This document shows positions 6,932-8,469 of a DNA stretch of 8,469 nucleotides, piece after piece. The translations under genes were made by a program, and so were the position numbers. The stretch is from Planctomycetota bacterium (GTDB taxonomy: Bacteria > Planctomycetota > Phycisphaerae > SM23-33 > FEN-1343), in the NCBI GenBank assembly GCA_013203365.1, contig JABMQG010000084.1, positions 1 to 8,469 of the forward strand. Direction: 5' to 3'. Numbering within the stretch: the first letter of the stretch is position 1; each line of letters opens with the position of its first letter. The notes under the pieces are model-generated. The model saw nothing but the letters and a program-made list of their open reading frames with translations. It ran no database searches and was not told the origin of the DNA.

Positions 6932-8035
6932 CTATTCTTGCTGGATTACTGCATCGGCGTGTTTGTCGGGTTGCTCTGGCGGCTCGGCCGACAATGGCTC
7001 CGGTGGACCGCTCAATTGGGGGGTCGGCCCAAAAAACATGCCAGTGGGCATCAACCCGCCCTGGACCTTCCCGCTGGCCACACAACCCTGCCAAAAGGTC
7101 TCCACAGCCTCGGCAACCGATGGTTTAGTACTGGTCTGGGCCGCTTTTCGAAGTGCCTCTGCTGCCTCGACAACATTGTCGTCAAACCATTCAAGATAGG
7201 CCAGCGAGAGCCACAGGTTCGCGTCTGTGGGTATCGCCAACACCTTGTTGCGAAGTGCCTGGCGAAGTTCGATGAAATCACTGGTACTTTGGAAGAAACC
7301 TCGAAGACGAATCCGTACCAGCGGCATCTCCGGAAAATTAATGAGCGTCTGACTGATGTAATGCGACATCAAGGCGTAATTACCCAACGCACAATGCGCG
7401 TGCACCAAGCTAAGCATAGGGCCTGGGTTGTGCTTGGCAATCATATTTGCTGTGGCGAATTGTTCCGAGGCCGACGCGTACTGACCGGTACGCATGCCCT
7501 GCTCGCCCGCACGCAGGGCGTCCGCATAGCGGCCCGGAGTGGATGGTGCTAGAGTCGTTATCGGCTCGTCTGAGCCAAGTAGGTCGATGCTGCTGATCCC
7601 CAGAATAGCCGATGCGTTCAGGCCGATGGCGACGTCCGGCGTGGACAGAAGAGAACGCAAACCTGGCGTGGTTGGCGACCACAAGCCAATTTCCATGCTG
7701 TTACTTGGGCGGCGATACAAGGTGCGGGATACATTACCTGCGGAACTCACCCCGAACCGATCCTCGCCGCCAGCGCCCGAGGTGGCACTGCGACGAATAT
7801 TCAACGAAGACAAATTGGATATTGAGGTGCCCAGGACCCCCGCCTGCTCGCTCCTGGTGGGCGTTCCCAGCCCATAAGAGTAAGATCGGAACCTTGAGAC
7901 GCCGAAGCTGGACTGGCTGCCAATGTTGCCTAGACCGCGGGGACCAACGACGCTACGGGCTTGGCCAAACGCCGGGACGCTGAAAACCGCTAAGGCCACC
8001 AGTAAAAACGTAAATGGATTGCGCAAAGTCAGCAT
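6932..8035 (-). CDS. Exported protein with Ser/Gly-rich N-terminal region and TPR-like C-terminal half
   Basis: I do not recognise a named family for the 367-residue product. Residues 1-26 form a convincing signal peptide: Arg5, a hydrophobic core FLLVALAVFSVPAF (10-23), and a likely cut after GQA (24-26). Residues 27-165 are rich in Ser, Gly, Arg and Thr, with few predicted helices. From about 168 to 320 the sequence is helical and TPR-like: RYADALRAGEQGMRTGQYAS (169-188) has the small-residue and aromatic spacing of a TPR, and further helix pairs follow at 205-232 and 272-300. The tail (330-367) is rich in Pro, Glu and Gln. The ATG at 8035 is the only start placing the signal peptide at the terminus, though its ribosome site is weak. 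As first gene of the polysaccharide block, preceded by a TATAAT box, it may be a periplasmic scaffold for export or assembly; that is inference. Confidence 0.8.
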   Translation of the reverse strand: MLTLRNPFTFLLVALAVFSVPAFGQARSVVGPRGLGNIGSQSSFGVSRFRSYSYGLGTPTRSEQAGVLGTSISNLSSLNIRRSATSGAGGEDRFGVSSAGNVSRTLYRRPSNSMEIGLWSPTTPGLRSLLSTPDVAIGLNASAILGISSIDLLGSDEPITTLAPSTPGRYADALRAGEQGMRTGQYASASEQFATANMIAKHNPGPMLSLVHAHCALGNYALMSHYISQTLINFPEMPLVRIRLRGFFQSTSDFIELRQALRNKVLAIPTDANLWLSLAYLEWFDDNVVEAAEALRKAAQTSTKPSVAEAVETFWQGCVASGKVQGGLMPTGMFFGPTPQLSGPPEPLSAEPPEQPDKHADAVIQQE

Positions 8036-8037
8036 AT

Positions 8038-8106
8038 CTCATTGATTCCAACGAATCATTTCATATATTATTATACGGTTGTAACACGCGTTTGGCTCAT
8101 TGATTC
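8038..8106 (-). promoter_or_regulatory. Putative promoter region of the polysaccharide block, with an 11-bp direct repeat
   Basis: On the minus strand a perfect TATAAT lies at 8075-8070, about 35 bases before the ATG of the TPR gene, in an AT-rich stretch. I see no good TTGACA-like hexamer at 16-18 bases, so an activator or an alternative sigma factor may be needed. The sequence GAATCAATGAG occurs twice in the same orientation, at 8106-8096 and 8048-8038, flanking the hexamer. The downstream copy ends just before the ATG. The repeats could be operator half-sites or the product of a local duplication. Confidence 0.45.
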
Positions 8107-8141
8107 TTAGCCGGTTCATGTCTGAACAAAACAAGTGCTTT

Positions 8142-8469
8142 TTACTGTCCATCGCAGCCGACTCCAAGTGCTCCGGCCCTGAAGACTACCCGAACCAAAC
8201 CGGCGCCGGCCACCCGCTGGACTCCAACGTCCGGCCGCATGCCTTCCGGCATACAGTCCGGTTTACTGTCCATAACATACAAGACCCTGCCGGCCAGGGC
8301 AGCCCTGTAACTGGCGGGATCGTCAGCGTACCGGCCCAGCATGACCTGCGCACGAGCCTCTACGTGTACGCCCGCATGCAGGCCCTCGGCTTGCTGAAGG
8401 AACATCAACGCGTCGGCCGCTATTAAATCCGGCACGATGACCCCGTCGGGTTCTGCCGCCGCCAACGCC
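8142..8469 (-). CDS. C-terminal part of an unidentified protein, possibly a DUF2723-like membrane glycosyltransferase
   Basis: An open frame enters from the right edge and ends with a stop at 8142. About 108 residues are visible, and an upstream part is almost certainly missing: the frame stays open to the edge with only a TTG near it and no ribosome site. Two stretches can be described: PDLIAADALMFLQQAEGLHA and, further on, a segment ending GRVLYVMDSKPDCMPEGM. The first recalls the YLQEVEGLRPDV-like stretch I remember from DUF2723 and related TPR/O-mannosyltransferase-like proteins, whose soluble tail follows many membrane helices. This resemblance is from memory and weak. The frame has strong GC bias at third positions, supporting real coding. 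The 106-base gap and the TATAAT box suggest that the next gene has its own promoter. Confidence 0.55.
   Translation of the reverse strand, partial: ALAAAEPDGVIVPDLIAADALMFLQQAEGLHAGVHVEARAQVMLGRYADDPASYRAALAGRVLYVMDSKPDCMPEGMRPDVGVQRVAGAGLVRVVFRAGALGVGCDGQ

Noticed and set aside
6938..7552. Plus-strand open frame of 204 codons opposite the TPR gene
   Set aside because: The opposite strand encodes a protein with a signal peptide and regular TPR-like helices, so this is best explained as a shadow frame.
8107..8141. Hairpin GTTCA-GACA-TGAAC after the rightmost gene as a terminator
   Set aside because: The stem has only five base pairs and no U-run follows on the minus strand.
1..8469. CRISPR array, tRNA, rRNA or a defence system
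   Set aside because: I saw no regularly spaced repeats, no cloverleaf-like segment and no nuclease, helicase or toxin-antitoxin motifs.

Overview
The window looks like bacterial chromosome carrying one minus-strand block of envelope or exopolysaccharide synthesis genes, bordered on the left by insertion-sequence debris. All genes I can support lie on the minus strand, so the order of transcription runs from high to low coordinates. Base composition is moderately GC-rich, GTG and TTG starts occur, and good Shine-Dalgarno sites are present. A planctomycete or another environmental Gram-negative-type bacterium would fit, but no marker gene fixes the taxon.

Layout, in order of transcription: (1) 8469-8142, the C-terminal end of a protein entering from outside the window; (2) a short AT-rich intergenic region with a perfect TATAAT hexamer and an 11-bp direct repeat; (3) 8035-6932, an exported protein with a Ser/Gly-rich front and a TPR-like back; (4) 6863-4923, a large membrane-bound FlaA1/CapD/WbpM-type NDP-sugar 4,6-dehydratase; (5) 4761-3616, a PLP-dependent DegT/DnrJ/EryC1/StrS sugar aminotransferase; (6) 3563-2424, a WecA/WbpL-type polyprenyl-phosphate sugar-1-phosphate transferase; (7) 2427-1210, a WbuB/WcaI-like GT4 glycosyltransferase whose start overlaps the stop of the previous gene as ATGA; (8) 915-502, a stand-alone receiver-domain protein lacking the phosphoacceptor aspartate; (9) 356 to the left edge, a broken IS1380-family transposase.

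The central genes make a coherent partial pathway. The dehydratase would make a UDP-4-keto-6-deoxy-HexNAc and the aminotransferase a 4-amino-4,6-dideoxy sugar. The WbpL-like enzyme would load a sugar phosphate onto undecaprenyl phosphate, and the GT4 enzyme would add a following sugar. No acetyltransferase, flippase, polymerase or export gene is visible, so the locus must be completed outside the window. The exported TPR protein at the head of the block may belong to the export or assembly side, but this is inference from position.

The left 1 kb is the most irregular part. The transposase has lost its middle by an internal deletion that also changes frame. A 13-bp sequence at its upstream end recurs in inverted orientation on the far side of the pseudo-receiver gene. 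I did not find a clearly new multi-gene system. The pseudo-receiver between the two inverted IS-like ends and the uncharacterised exported TPR protein are the least explained items.
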